64,000 bases of DNA from Neoarius graeffei (taxonomy: Eukaryota; Chordata; Actinopteri; Siluriformes; Ariidae): positions 55,190,283-55,254,282 of the forward strand of contig NC_083577.1 of the NCBI RefSeq assembly GCF_027579695.1. The letters are read 5' to 3'. How positions within the stretch are numbered: the first letter of the stretch is position 1; every line of letters starts with the position of its first letter. Shown one piece after another: positions 9,955 through 20,830 of the stretch. The position numbers and the translations under genes were made by a program. The notes under the pieces were generated by a model. That model saw only the letters and a program-made list of their open reading frames with translations, was not told the origin of the DNA and did no database searches.

Positions 9955-12683
9955 AGGGACCTCCTCATTCCAGACTTTAAGCAGATTGAGGTGGTAAATC
10001 TGTAGCGCCCCATCCCGTCCGTTCGCCTCACCTCATAGTCGATGTCCCCGACTCGCCGTGTGACCTCAAAGGGTCCTTGCCACTTGGCGATCAATTTGGA
10101 GCTCGACGTGGGCAACAGTACGAGTTCCTTATCTCCCGGTGTGAACTCTCTAAGGCGCGTACCCTTGTTGTACAGGCGGGCTTGCCGTTCCTGGGCCTGC
10201 CGCAAATTCTCCTGAGTTAGGTGGGTGAGCGTGTGGAGTTTTGCGTGCAGGTCCATAACGTACTGAATTTCGTTCTTACTTTGTGAAGGTCCCTCCTCCC
10301 AATTTTCCCGCAGCACGTCCAGGATGCTGCACGGCTTACGCCCATATAATAATTCAAACGAGGAGAACCCCGTGGAGGCTTGGGGGACCTCTCGCACTGA
10401 GAACAGCAAGGGTTCGAGCCACTTATCCCAGTTACGTGCGTCCTCACTTACGAATTTCTTAATATTTTTGAGGGTGCGGTTGAATCGTTCCACTAAACCG
10501 TCCGTTTGTGGGTGATACACACTGGTGCGGATCGGCTTAATCCCCAATAACCCATGCAGTTCGCGCAGTGTTCGTGACATAAACGTAGTGCCTTGATCAG
10601 TCAGAATCTCTTTCGGGATTCCAACTCGGGAGATGACGCGGAAGAGTGCCTCTGCAATACTGCGTGCTGAGATATTGCACAGAGGCACTGCTTCCGGGTA
10701 TCACGTTGCATAGTCCACCAGAACTAATATAAAGCGGTACCCTCATGCTGACCGATCTAATGGCCCGACGAGATCCATCCCAATTCTCTCAAATGGGGTC
10801 TCGATTAACGGTAGAGGGCGCAAAGGCGCTTTGGGAATGGCCGCTGGGTTTACTAACTGGCATTCGCGGCATGCCGTACACCACCTACGGACATCGCCGC
10901 GAATCCCCGGCCAATAGAATCGGGCCATTATTCGGGCTAGTGTTTTATCCTGCCCCAAGTGTCCAGCCATGGGATTAAAGTGAGCCGCCTGGAATACCAA
11001 TTCCCGGTGGCTCTTCGGAATTAAAAGCTGCGTGACTCGCTCTTTAGTTTGAGTGTCCTGCGTCACTCGGTATAATCTATTCTTCATAATCGCGAAGTAG
11101 GGGAAGGACGGGGTGGCGTTCGGCTGGAGCGTTTGACCATCGATTACTCTCACTTGGTCAAACGCATGCCACAGAGTCTCGTCTCGCGACTGCTCTAATG
11201 GGAAATCCGCGAGGGATTCCCCAATAGAGAGAGGAGGAGCCAGTGGCTCCTCACTCTGACGCGGAGATGACGTAGACGGCTCTGTGACAGCTGCTCCCGC
11301 CAAAGCGACACCGGGACCTCCCCCTGTCAAATGGCAGGACCCACTCTCGACTAGGCGTGTCATTAAACCCCGAAATCCCGGCCAATCAGTCCCCAAAATT
11401 AAAGAGTGGGTAAGGGGGGGATTAACCGCCGCCTTCACTATAAATTTTTCCCCTCTGAAAATAACGTGGACCGACACCAAAGGGTAGCTGTGAACATCCC
11501 CGTGCACACACAACACCTTCACCCCTTGTGCTCCCCCCAATGCCTCGTTTTGAACCAGGCTTTGGCGAATTGAGGTCTGATTACAACCAGAATCCACCAA
11601 CGCCTGATATGTAGCCCCTTGGATACTCACCGGTATGCGATACGCTCCGGCCCGATCGAGGGCAGCCTTTGGCGCGTCGGGGATCCGAACCACCGCGCCC
11701 ACTTCCATTGCCGTGCACTGCTGTTGAAGGTGGCCCGGCTCCCCGCAGCGCCAGCAAACCGGCCCGGGCTTTCCCTCTGCACCGGTGATCTGGGGCTCAC
11801 TCACCTGAGGTGGGGGAGAGACAGACACAGAAGGGAGAAACGGGAGGGCACCGCGGGTGCGGCGGGCCGGCTGGGGGGGTGCAGGCCCCCGCCTCCGCGG
11901 AGGGGGAATGGGGCGAGGACGGGACACAGGAGGAGGGGGAGAGAGAGAGAGAGAAGAGGAGAGAAGAGAAGACACCATCTGCTGTCCTGCCGCCGGGACA
12001 GCTGCCAAATGGTCCTCCGCCAGCTCGACTGCTCGATCCAGCGACGCCGGGCGGTGGCACCGGACCCACTCCGCAGTTCCTGCTGGCAAGCGAGCGACAA
12101 ACTGTTCCAGCGCCACCTGGTCAAGGATTCCTTCGGCGTCGCGGTTGTTGGCCCTCAGCCACCGCCAGCAGGTGTCCCGGAGCTGCTGGCCAAACGCGAA
12201 TGGCCGGCCGACTTCCTCCAAGCGCAGCGCGCGGAAGCGCTGGCGCTGCTGTTCTGGGGTGCGCCCTACGCGCTGGAGGACGGCCCGGTGGAGGTCCGCG
12301 TAGGCCAGCCGGCGGTCGGCAGGGAGCTGTAGCGCGGCCAGCTGTGCTTCTCCCGTGAGCAGGGGGAGGAGGCGAGCCGCGCGCTGCTCCATCGGCCACC
12401 CCGAGGCTTCGGCGACCTGCTCAAAGAGCGTGATGAACGCCTTGGGGTCGTCCTGCGGGCCCATCTTGGTGACGGTGAGGGGAGATGGGCCCGCGGTAGG
12501 AGCGCTGCTGGGCCCCGCCGATGCGAGGAGGTGCCGGAACGCCTGGCGATCTTCTTGTTGGGCCAACACCAGGGCCTCGAACCGCTCTTCTTGCTCCTTT
12601 CGGAGGGTGAGTAGCGCCTGGTGCTGGCTTTGCTGGGCCGTGGCGAGGGCGTGGATCAGTTCAGCGAACGGGGAGGACTCCAT
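9762..12683 (-). pseudogene. Gypsy copy C: gag-protease-integrase
   Basis: Starts at 12683 (MESSPFAELIHALA). Residues 1-55 are glutamine-rich and probably helical; 80-225 are capsid, with a SCAN-like segment at 147-225. A proline/arginine-rich linker follows, then a zinc knuckle (CWRCGEPGHLQQQC, 310-323), protease (DSG, 364-366), the integrase H2C2 region (568-608) and the first core aspartate (GMDLVGP, 637). In-frame TGA stops at 10743-10745 and 18 codons before EAVPLCN are the only breaks up to 10688. The core continues with LTDQGTTFMS and HPQTDGLVERFN. A frameshift lies near 10010, before the RT. Confidence 0.9.
12009..12245 (-). other. SCAN-like capsid segment in gag of copy C
   Basis: QRFRALRLEEVGRPFAFGQQ, then LRDTCWRWLR, DQVALEQFVARLPAG, EWVRCHRPASLDRAVELAED. 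The pattern (LRxLCxxWL, LxLLVLEQFLxxLP, WVxxHxPxSxxxAVxLxED) is that of the vertebrate SCAN dimerisation domain. It is published that SCAN arose from a Gmr1-like gypsy capsid. Equivalent segments lie at about 6890-7126 (copy B) and 925-1165 (copy A). Confidence 0.75.
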
Positions 12684-12710
12684 GGGGCTGTGAGGCTGCT
12701 GTGCTCCAGG

Positions 12711-12728
12711 TCCCGGGTTTCGGCACCA
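12711..12728 (-). promoter_or_regulatory. Primer-binding site of gypsy copy C
   Basis: The minus strand reads TGGTGCCGAAACCCGGGA one base after the 5' LTR, starting TGG as needed to pair with a tRNA 3' CCA end. The same site is present in copy B (7589-7606). I do not assign the tRNA species. Confidence 0.75.
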
Positions 12729-12729
12729 C

Positions 12730-13039
12730 TGTAACGGTTCAGCGTTCGTGGGTGGAGCACAGAGGATGGCAGGACAGAGATCAGGTTTGACAGTGCGTTT
12801 ATTGCTAGACTTTTCAGTTTTAACAATAATTCATTCACTCAAACAGACACACACACAACCGGCGTCTGGTTCAGGGATGAGCTCCTCTGCTCTCGCTCTC
12901 CCTCCTTAAGTAGGGCGCGGTCACTGGGAAGACACAAACACAGGTTAATTGCTCTCAGGTGTAGTGATTTTGCCACTCACCTTCCCTGACTCCGCCCTCC
13001 TGTCACAGACCGGCGCTTGACCACGCCCCCGCTGCCACA
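12730..13039 (-). mobile_element. 5' LTR of gypsy copy C
   Basis: 310 bp. On the minus strand it begins TGTGGCAGCGGG and ends CCGTTACA. It carries a TATA-like CCTACTTAAGG and an AATAAA signal at 12798-12803. Confidence 0.92.
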
Positions 13040-13102
13040 ATGTATTAATCTAACTGCAGGTAAACAACTTTTTTTTTTTAATATCCAAATGAGAGTCGGA
13101 GC

Positions 13103-13455
13103 GGGGCTGCACAGTGGTGTAGTGGTTAGCGCTGTCGCCTCACAGCAAGAAGGTCTGGGTTCGAGCCCCGTGGCCGACGAGGGCCTTTCTGTGCGCAGTT
13201 TGCATGTTCTCCCCGTGTCCGCGTGGGTTTCCTCCGGGTGCGCCGGTTTCCCCCACAGTCAAAAGACATCCAGGTTAGGTTAATTGGTGACTCTAAATTG
13301 ACCGTAGGTGTGAATGGTTGTCTATGTGTTAGCCCTGTGATGACCTGGTGACTTGTCCAGGGTGTACCCTGCCTTTCGCCCGTAGTCAGCTGGGATAGGC
13401 TCCAGCTTGCCTGCGACCCTGTAGAACAGGATAAAGCAGCTCGAGATAATGAGAT
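13103..13455 (+). mobile_element. tRNA-derived SINE (DANA/Mermaid type), copy 1
   Basis: Pol III A-box-like GTGGTGTAGTGGTTAGC and B-box GGGTTCGAGCCCC, then the conserved GTTTGCATGTTCTCCCCGTG body and a tail of GATAATGAGATGAGA. Target duplication GAGAGTCGGAGC at 13091-13102 and 13456-13467. Confidence 0.92.
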
Positions 13456-13467
13456 GAGAGTCGGAGC

Positions 13468-14479
13468 TTACCTGTCTATGTTCTTGCTTCTTGAAGGCTG
13501 ATCTTGTGGCAGATTGTTTTGAAACAATCTGACTTTCAGTTGTTCATTTAGTTCTCCGTTCATTCACTTCTTCCACATAAGGGTGAGATGGCAGCAATAT
13601 CCAGTTTAGGAATAAGACGGCTACTCCACCCTTTCTGTATTTTGTCCATACGGAGTACTCTGCTATTACTGCTTGGCTCAGGCAATTACTAAAACCTGGG
13701 ACGGAATGGGACATCACCAGTTTTAGCAACAACCACAGGGAGGTCACTGCCTGAGTGATATGTCCTGTCCCATTCCATCCTGGGTTTTAGCAACAACCCT
13801 CAGCTCACTCCGAGCGGACTGGTGCAACTGAACTTTGTTTTTTTTTAAATAAACACTTTCCTTTTGTTGTAGTTTTCTTTTTCTTTAATTGTTGATACTA
13901 CGCTCTCTTTCAATATGGGCTTATAGCCAATGCTCCACAACAGATCAGAGGTTTCGTACGAGTCCTCAGTAAAATGTGCAGATGAGAGACCACTTCTTAG
14001 GCACCCAATGTACCTGTGAATTTCTCGCAAAATGCATCCAAATCTTTGCAGTTTGAACATTCTTGGACCATGAATGCAACGTAAATCCACCTGTTGTGTT
14101 GCTGGTGGGTGCAGCAACACTTCTACATGGCATGGCGATAAATTAGCTCAAAATGGAGGATAGGAATTGTAGTCAGCTCTGTGTTTTAGTATAACAGAAA
14201 TGGTGATGAGACTGATAGACTTCCTGCTGTGACATTACGGACGTCAAGGTCATTCCCTCAGACTACTACCTATATGAATCACTTTAATCGTAAAAATTAC
14301 TATATTTGTTAACGCTTAAAACTATTCCTGTGCCATTCTTGAGGTCTCAAGGCATTTATAAATGAAAGTTAGGCTATGTTTCTTCATATACTTTAAGCCT
14401 CTTTCACACACATCTTCAATGCAAAGTATCATTCTGGGTTTTCCAGTCCATACCAAGCCTTTCTCTCTCTGCCTGATTC
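13468..14479. other. Non-coding stretch with a short inverted repeat
   Basis: No gene seen. Around 13690-13790 the words ACCTGGGACGGAATGGGACA and CTGTCCCATTCCATCCTGGG form an imperfect inverted repeat, flanked by ttttagcaacaacc on each side. Probably relic transposon sequence. Confidence 0.35.
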
Positions 14480-14875
14480 TAGTATTTCTGACACTTGCTA
14501 TTTCCTTTCGTTTACATTACTTGTCTTCTCTATATTACCCTGTTCACCGATCGACCGACCCTTGCCTGCCTCCTGACCATGCTTCTAGTTTTGTGATTTG
14601 GCTCCATCTCAAGTTTGCTCTCTGCTCTCCCCTGCACATACATCCATAAGTGCCTGCATTCTGACAGGATACTTCACCTATCATGGATGTAGCAGAGGAG
14701 GCGAAGCAAACTGCTTTGAATGCTCAGGGATGTCTTCTAGGAGAACATCAACAGATGCTTGCAGACTTCAACACCCGGATGGCGCAGCTTGCAGCTGTGA
14801 TGTCGCAGGCCCTCCTAATGCGTCCTGAGGCTTCTCCCCTGCACCTACATCTGTAAATGCCTGCGTTCTGACACC
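14480..14875 (+). mobile_element. Relic of a gypsy element: LTR end, gag start, second LTR end
   Basis: A U5-like stretch ends GCCTGCATTCTGACA at about 14668. After a short leader comes MDVAEEAKQTALNAQGCLLG (from 14683), a gag N-terminus like that of fish chromoviruses. It stops at CATCTGTAA, and the LTR-end words cccctgcac and TGCGTTCTGACA recur by 14873. This looks like an element reduced to its extremities by internal deletion. Confidence 0.5.
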
Positions 14876-15085
14876 TGGAAGAGTATAGAGGTCTACAAAT
14901 TTTTATTTGTGGCTGAGTTGAAGGTCTGGAGGTCAGGGCACAAGAGAAATCCTGTATCATTTTTGGTGGAGTAAGTAGGCATTTTTGGGCTTTTTGTATG
15001 CATCTTTGCAGTGGTTGCTAGGACGCTACAAGTTTTAGTATCAGGTGTTAACAAACCACAGTTGCTATGTAGCATTACTTACATA

Positions 15086-17866
15086 CAGTGGTACTTGAAA
15101 GTTTGTGAACCCTTTAGAATTTTCTATATTTCTGCATAAATATGACCTAAAACATCAGATTTTCACACAAGTCCTAAAAGTAGATAAAGAGAACCCAGTT
15201 AAACAAATGAGACAAAAATATTATACTTGGTCATTTATTTATTGAGGAAAATGATTCAATATTACATACCTGTGAGTGGCAAAAGTATGTGAACCTTTGC
15301 TTTCGGTATCTGGTGTGACCCCCTTGTACAGCAATAACTGCAACTAAACATTTCTGGTAACTGTTGATCAGTCCTGCACACCGGCTTGGAGGAATTTTAC
15401 CCCATTCCTCCATACAGAACAGCTTCAACTCTGGGATGTTGGTGGGTTTCCTCACATGAACTGCTCGCTTCAGGTCCTTCCACAACATTTCAATTGGATT
15501 AAGGTCAGAACTTTGACTTGGCCATTCCAAAACATTAACTTTATTCTTCTTTAACGATTATTTGGTAGAATGATTCTTTGGTAGATTCTTGTGTGCTTAG
15601 GGTTGTTGTCTTGCTGCATGACCCACCTTCTCTTGAGATTCAGTTCATGGACAGATGTCCTGACATTTTCCTTTAGAATTCACTGGTATAATTCAGAATT
15701 CAAGTCAAGTTTATTTGTATAGCGCTTTCAACAATAGACATTGTCGCAAAGCAGCTTTACAGAATTTGAATTACTTAAAACATGAGCAAATTTTATCCCT
15801 AATCTATCCCCAGTGAGCAAGCCTGTGGCGATGGTGGTAAGGAAAAACTCCCTCAGACGACATGAGGAAGAAACCTTGAGAGGAACCAGACTCAAAAGGG
15901 AACCCATCCTCATTTGCGCAACAACAGATAACATGACTATAACATTAACAGTTTTAACATGAAATCAGTTTCATTGATGTTATAACTCTTCACTGATGGG
16001 AACTTGAGTGCAAAACTGTTCATGACAACTGCAGTCCTAAAGTTAGCAAGTCAGCTGTAGTCCTCAGCTATAAAAGCATTACTATAAGTGTCCAGAGCGT
16101 CTTCCATGTGTGACTTTCAACTGTCCATACGGGGCCGTCCTCCACAGGAGCGATGTGATGAGACTCAACCAGACATAGGGCATCAGGATGGATCAGGCAG
16201 GTCCGTGGAGCAGACGAGGTCAGCATCTCGATCTCAGGATTGACATGTAACTCAGAGGGACAGTTGGGGGGGGGGGGGACAGGTTGTTAGGTATGTCCAA
16301 TGTCACCTGAATAAGTAGGAACAGTATACATTTTGCACTGAGTGCAAGCAGGGACTCCAGCAAAACTAACTGACAGCATAACTAAAAGGGGAGAGCCAGA
16401 AGGTAACACAGGCATGAGGGAGCCCTGGGACATAAAGCAGCCAGCCACTACACTGTCAACAAACTCGAGTGAGCAAGCGAGTGGGGGATTGACAGCATCC
16501 ATACATCCCAGTTTACCAAAACTCTGTCTGAGGACCCTCCAGATCTACTCCTTTACCTCATAAACACCATTAACAAAAGGCTTGACTAAACAGACATGTT
16601 TTCAGCCTAGACTTAAACGCTGAGACTGTGTCTGATTCTCGAACACTACTTGGAAGGCTGTTCCATAACTGTGGGGCTTTGTAAGAAAAGGCTCTGTACC
16701 CAGATGTGGCCTTCATTATACAAGGTACCAGCAGATAGCCTGCACCTTTTGATCTAAGTAGGTGTGGCAGGTCATAAAGGACCAGAAGTTCGCTCAGATA
16801 CTGTGGTGCGAGACCATTCAATGCTTTAAAGGCCAATAATAGTAATTTTATAATCAATACGAAATTTGATTGGGAGCCAATGCAGTGTGGATAAGACAGG
16901 AGTGATGTGGTCATACTTTCTAGTTCTAGTAAGGACCCTTGCTGCTCCATTTTGAACTAACTGGAGCTTGTTTATGCATTTATTGGAACATCCAGACAGT
17001 AAAGCATTACAATAGAATTCATTGTTCCATCAATGATGGCAAGCTGTCCTGGCCCAGATGCAGCAAAACAGTCCCAAACCATGATACTACCACCACCATG
17101 TTTCACAGATGGGATAAGGTTCCTATGCTGGAATGCAGAGTTTTCCTTTCTCCAAACATAACATTTCTCATTTAAACCAAAAAGTTCTATTTTGGTCTCA
17201 TCTGTCCACAAAACATTTTTCCAATAGCCTTCTGGACTTGTCCATGTGATCTTTAGCAAACTGCAGATGAGCAGCAATGGTTTTTTTTGGAGAGGAGTGG
17301 CTTTCTTCTTGCAACCCTGCCATGCACACCATTTGTTGTTCAGTGTTTTCCTGATGATGGACTCATGAACATTAGCCAATGTGACCGAGGCCTTCAGTTG
17401 CTTAGAAGTTACCCTGGGGTCCTTTGTGACCTTGCCGACTATTAGACGCCTTACTCTTGGTCTTTGTTGGTCGTCTGCTCCTGGGGAGGGTAACAATGGT
17501 CTTGAATTTCTTTCCACAAACATGTGTTGTGAAGATCAGACTTTGATAGATCCCTGCTCTTTAAATAAAACGGGGTGCCCAGTCAGACCTGATTGTCATC
17601 CCATTTGATTGAAAACACCTGACTCTAATTTCACCTTCAAATTAACTGCTAATCCTAGAGGTTCACATACTTTTGCCACTCACAGATATGTAATATTGGA
17701 TCATTTTCCTCAATAAATAAATGACCAAGTGTAATATTTTTGTCTTGTTTAACTGGGTTCTCTTTATCTACTTTTAGGACTTGTGTGAAAATCTGATGTT
17801 TTAGGTCATATTTATGCAGAAATATAGCAAATTCTAAAGAGTTCACAAACTTTCAAGCACCACTAT
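15086..17866 (-). mobile_element. Tc1-like DNA transposon 1, split by a later insertion
   Basis: Terminal inverted repeats of about 200 bp (CAGTGGTACTTGAAAGTTTG at left, its counterpart at right) flanked by TA. Transposase remnants on the minus strand: GGGSIMVWDCFAASGPGQLA with the paired-like N-terminal part (16972-17523), and SDLNPIEMLWKDLKRAV (15231-15530). The central part is interrupted at 15703-17013. Confidence 0.9.
15703..17013 (-). mobile_element. 1.3-kb interspersed repeat inserted in Tc1-like element 1
   Basis: Flanked by the 8-bp duplication AGAATTCA (15695-15702 and 17014-17021). Starts AGTCAAGTTTATTTGTATAG on the plus strand. On the minus strand (16570-16950) it encodes GLAPQYLSELL, then RAFSYKAPQLWNSLPSSVRE and AFKSRLKTCLFSQAF, the C-terminal tail of L2/CR1-type LINE polyproteins. 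A run of G lies at 16266-16278. Class uncertain: it may be a composite or non-autonomous element. Confidence 0.7.
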
Positions 17867-17878
17867 ACATATATACAT

Positions 17879-18295
17879 ACATCTATAAGACCACACTGGG
17901 TGCCACTACTTTCAGCTTAGAACAGGAAACTAAGGCTACAATTTGCACAGGCTCACCACAATTGGACAATGGAAGATTGGAAAAAGGAAAACTGTTGTCT
18001 GGTCTGATGAGTCTGGATTTCTGCTGTGACATTTACATGTTAGGGTCAGAATTTGGCATAAACAACATGAAAGTATGGTTGATCAATGGTTCATGCTGCT
18101 GCTGCTGGTGTAATGGTATGGGGGCTATTTTCTTGGCACAATTTGGGCCCCTTAGTACCAATTCAACATCAATTAAACGCTACAACCTACCTGATTATTG
18201 TTACTGACCATGTCCATCCCTTTCGGATCCCAGTGTACCTATCTTCTTATGGCTACTTCCAGTCGGATAACATGCCATGTCACATTGTTCTATGA
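17879..18295 (+). mobile_element. Fragment of another Tc1-like transposase
   Basis: The plus strand reads in broken frames like the Tc1 catalytic region (TVVWSDESGFLL near 17990, then a GMGAIFLAQFGP-like stretch). A (GCT)n run lies at 18090-18105. No ends identified. Confidence 0.55.
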
Positions 18296-19084
18296 AAAAA
18301 AACACTAATAGAATTGGAAGTCTGTGATTTGAATTTAGTAGCTTTCGGCCCACTAAACAAAAATAATTGGGTGTCAGGGAAAATTCTTTTTATGATCTAC
18401 TCTTGAAAAATCTGAAAGGCAGTCAACCTTTAATCGCAGAAAAAGGCAACTGGCCAAAATAACAAAGATTGTTTTCAGACCTTGAATAGTGCATGAAAAT
18501 CAAGCTCATGTTCAATTTTAAAACAGAATACTAATATTTGAACTTACGATGAGTTCAGAAATTAATATTTGGTGGAATAACCCTAACACTTAATCACAGT
18601 TTTCATGCATCTTGGCATGCTCTCCACCAGTCTTTCTTTTACATAGCTCTGGGTGACTTTATACCATCCCTGGCACAAAAATTCAATCAGCTCAGCTTTG
18701 TTTCATGGCTTGTGACCATCCATCTTCCTCTTGATCACATTCCAGTGGTTTTCAATGGGGTTCAGGTCTGGAGATTGGGGTGGCCATGACAGGGGCTGTG
18801 TCCAAAATCACTTTCCTTCACTACTCCCTACTCACTGTCTAGGGAATTCTATATAGAAGACTATATAGTGAGCTCATTGGTCAAATGAAAAAACACTTTC
18901 GGACACTGCTTCGCCACACCGTTATTTACGTCATTACTGTCGCACAATTAAAACATGTCAGATCATTCAGTTGGTGGGTTTTCATTCAAAATAATAAGTA
19001 CATGCATAGTTTTGTGATAAATACATATTATACTGAGCGTATTTCCCACATTAATAAATACAAAGTATTGTGTCTGCTGCATCT

Positions 19085-19456
19085 TTCAGTTCTTTTAAAT
19101 CAAGGCTGAATACTTTCTTCTTTGCCACTGCCTTTTATTAAATCAAATTTGAGGCTTTTGATTAGTTCCTCACTCTGCACTGTAACTTTTATTCTTGTAT
19201 TTTATCTGTCATTCTATTTTAGCTTATTTTCTATTCTCTTACTATTTTTAATTGTACTTGAATGTCCATTTATAACGTGTTTCTTCCTCTACCCATTCAC
19301 CCCCAACACACTACAATATTATTGCCATTTTCACGCCACAACTTATAAATGTGTCTTGTGCCTGTTGCCATAAGGAAAAACAAACTACTGCTATACTCAA
19401 TCTAAAATCCTTAATGGTCTTTATGAAACAGCTTTTACAGCTCTGGGAAAATGTGC
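19085..19456 (+). mobile_element. 3' end of an L2-like LINE
   Basis: Plus strand around 19090-19135 reads SFKSRLNTFFFATAFY then stop, the usual C-terminal tail of L2-type LINE ORF2, followed by an AT-rich 3' UTR. No complete domain remains. Confidence 0.45.
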
Positions 19457-19467
19457 GACCGCAATGT

Positions 19468-19833
19468 CTCATCTCATCTCATTATCTCTAGCCGCTTTAT
19501 CCTGTTCTACAGGGTCGCAGGCAAGCTGGAGCCTATCCCAGCTGACTACGGGTGAAAGGGGGGGTACACCTTGGACAAGTTGCCAGGTGATCACAGGGCC
19601 AACACATAGACGCAGACAACCATTCACACCTACAGTCAATTTAGAGTCACCAGTTAACCTAACCTGCATGTCTTTGGACTGTGGGGGAAACCGGAGCACC
19701 CGGAGGAAACCCACGCGGACACAGGGAGAACATGCAAACTTCGCACAGAAAGGCCCTCACCGGCCACGGGGCTCGAACCCGGACCTTCTTGCTGTGAGGT
19801 GACAGCGCTAACCACTACACCACCATGCCGCCC
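19468..19833 (-). mobile_element. tRNA-derived SINE, copy 2
   Basis: Antisense full-length copy beginning with CTCATCTCATTATCTCTAGC and ending at the tRNA head. Duplication GACCGCAATGT / GACTGCAATGT at 19457-19467 and 19834-19844. Confidence 0.9.
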
Positions 19834-20830
19834 GACTGCAATGTATGATGGTATATATTGCTTGGTTAGTGACCATCGGTTGTATACTACTTTTCACGAA
19901 GCATTGTGGGATACTATGAGTGCACTATATAGGGTGTAATAATTCTCACTATACATTCAGACAGCACTACAAAATGGCAAACTCACTATATAGTCGACTA
20001 TATAGTGAGTAGTGAGTGATTTCGGACCCTGGGACGGTCTTGATCTTGTGGTCCTCCAACCACACCTTGATTGACCCGGCTGTGTGGCATGGAGTATTGG
20101 TCTGCTGGAAAACCCAATCCTCAGAGTTAGTGAATATTGTGACAGCAGAAGGAAGCAAGTTTTCTTCCAGGAGAACCTTATACATGGCTTGATTCATGTG
20201 TCCTTCGCAAACAAAATCTGCCCCATTCCAGCCTTACTGAAGCATCCCCAGATCATCACTGATCTTCCACCAAATTTCACAATAGGTGCAAGACACTGTG
20301 GCTTGTAGGCCTTTCCAGGTCTCCATCTAACCATTAGATGACCAGGTGATGGGGAAAAGCTGAAAATTGGACTCATCAGAGAAGATGATCTTACTCCAGT
20401 CCTCTATGGTCCAATCCTTATGGTCTTTAGCAAACCTCAGCCTGGCTCTTCTTTGCTTGTCATTGATGAAGGGCTTTTTTTCTAGCTTTGCATGACGTCA
20501 ACCCCGCCTGGAGGTGCCGGTTTCGAACCATCCTTGCCATGCACTTACCTCAGCTGCCATTTGCCATTCTTTTTGTCAATCACTTGATGTCCTCCTGTGG
20601 TTGTTGAGTGACATTTGAAAAAGTTGATGATCATTCCAGTCAGTGGAGAGTCGTTTTCGTTCTCTGCCAGTCTGTTCTTTTGTTGTCCCCAATGTCTGCT
20701 GCTTGACTTTGTATTTATGAACTGCTATCTTTGAAATTTTGAGGATGGAAGCAACCTGACGCTCACTGTATCCCTCTGCTAGTAAAGGCAGAATTGAACC
20801 CTTCTTTTTCTCACTCAACTTTTCTTTCTA

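Larger units (their letters stand above)
8109..13039 (-). mobile_element. Gypsy copy C, complete Gmr1-like Ty3/Gypsy retrotransposon
   Basis: 4931 bp with two 310-bp LTRs (8109-8418, 12730-13039) and a perfect 5-bp target duplication ATGTA (8104-8108 and 13040-13044). The LTRs differ at only about five places by eye, so the insertion is young. The order on the minus strand is gag, protease, integrase, RT, RNase H, as described for Gmr1 of cod, rather than the usual Ty3/Gypsy order. All parts are present but the pol frame is broken by two TGA codons and at least two frameshifts, so the copy is not autonomous. Confidence 0.95.
18791..20028. mobile_element. TIR DNA element inserted in Tc1-like element 2
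   Basis: The left end reads GGGGCTGTGTCCAAAATCAC and the right end, reversed, AGGGTCCGAAATCACTCACT, with further matching words (ctatatagtgag) inside both ends. It contains a LINE 3' remnant and a SINE. Family not assigned. Confidence 0.6.

Noticed and set aside
1-13044. Possibility that the gypsy cluster is an endogenous retrovirus
   Set aside because: No envelope-like frame downstream of RNase H or integrase in any copy; gag and pol are of Ty3/Gypsy type.
13103-13200. tRNA-like A and B boxes at many places
   Set aside because: They are heads of SINE copies; no complete cloverleaf is expected and each is followed by a SINE body and flanked by duplications.
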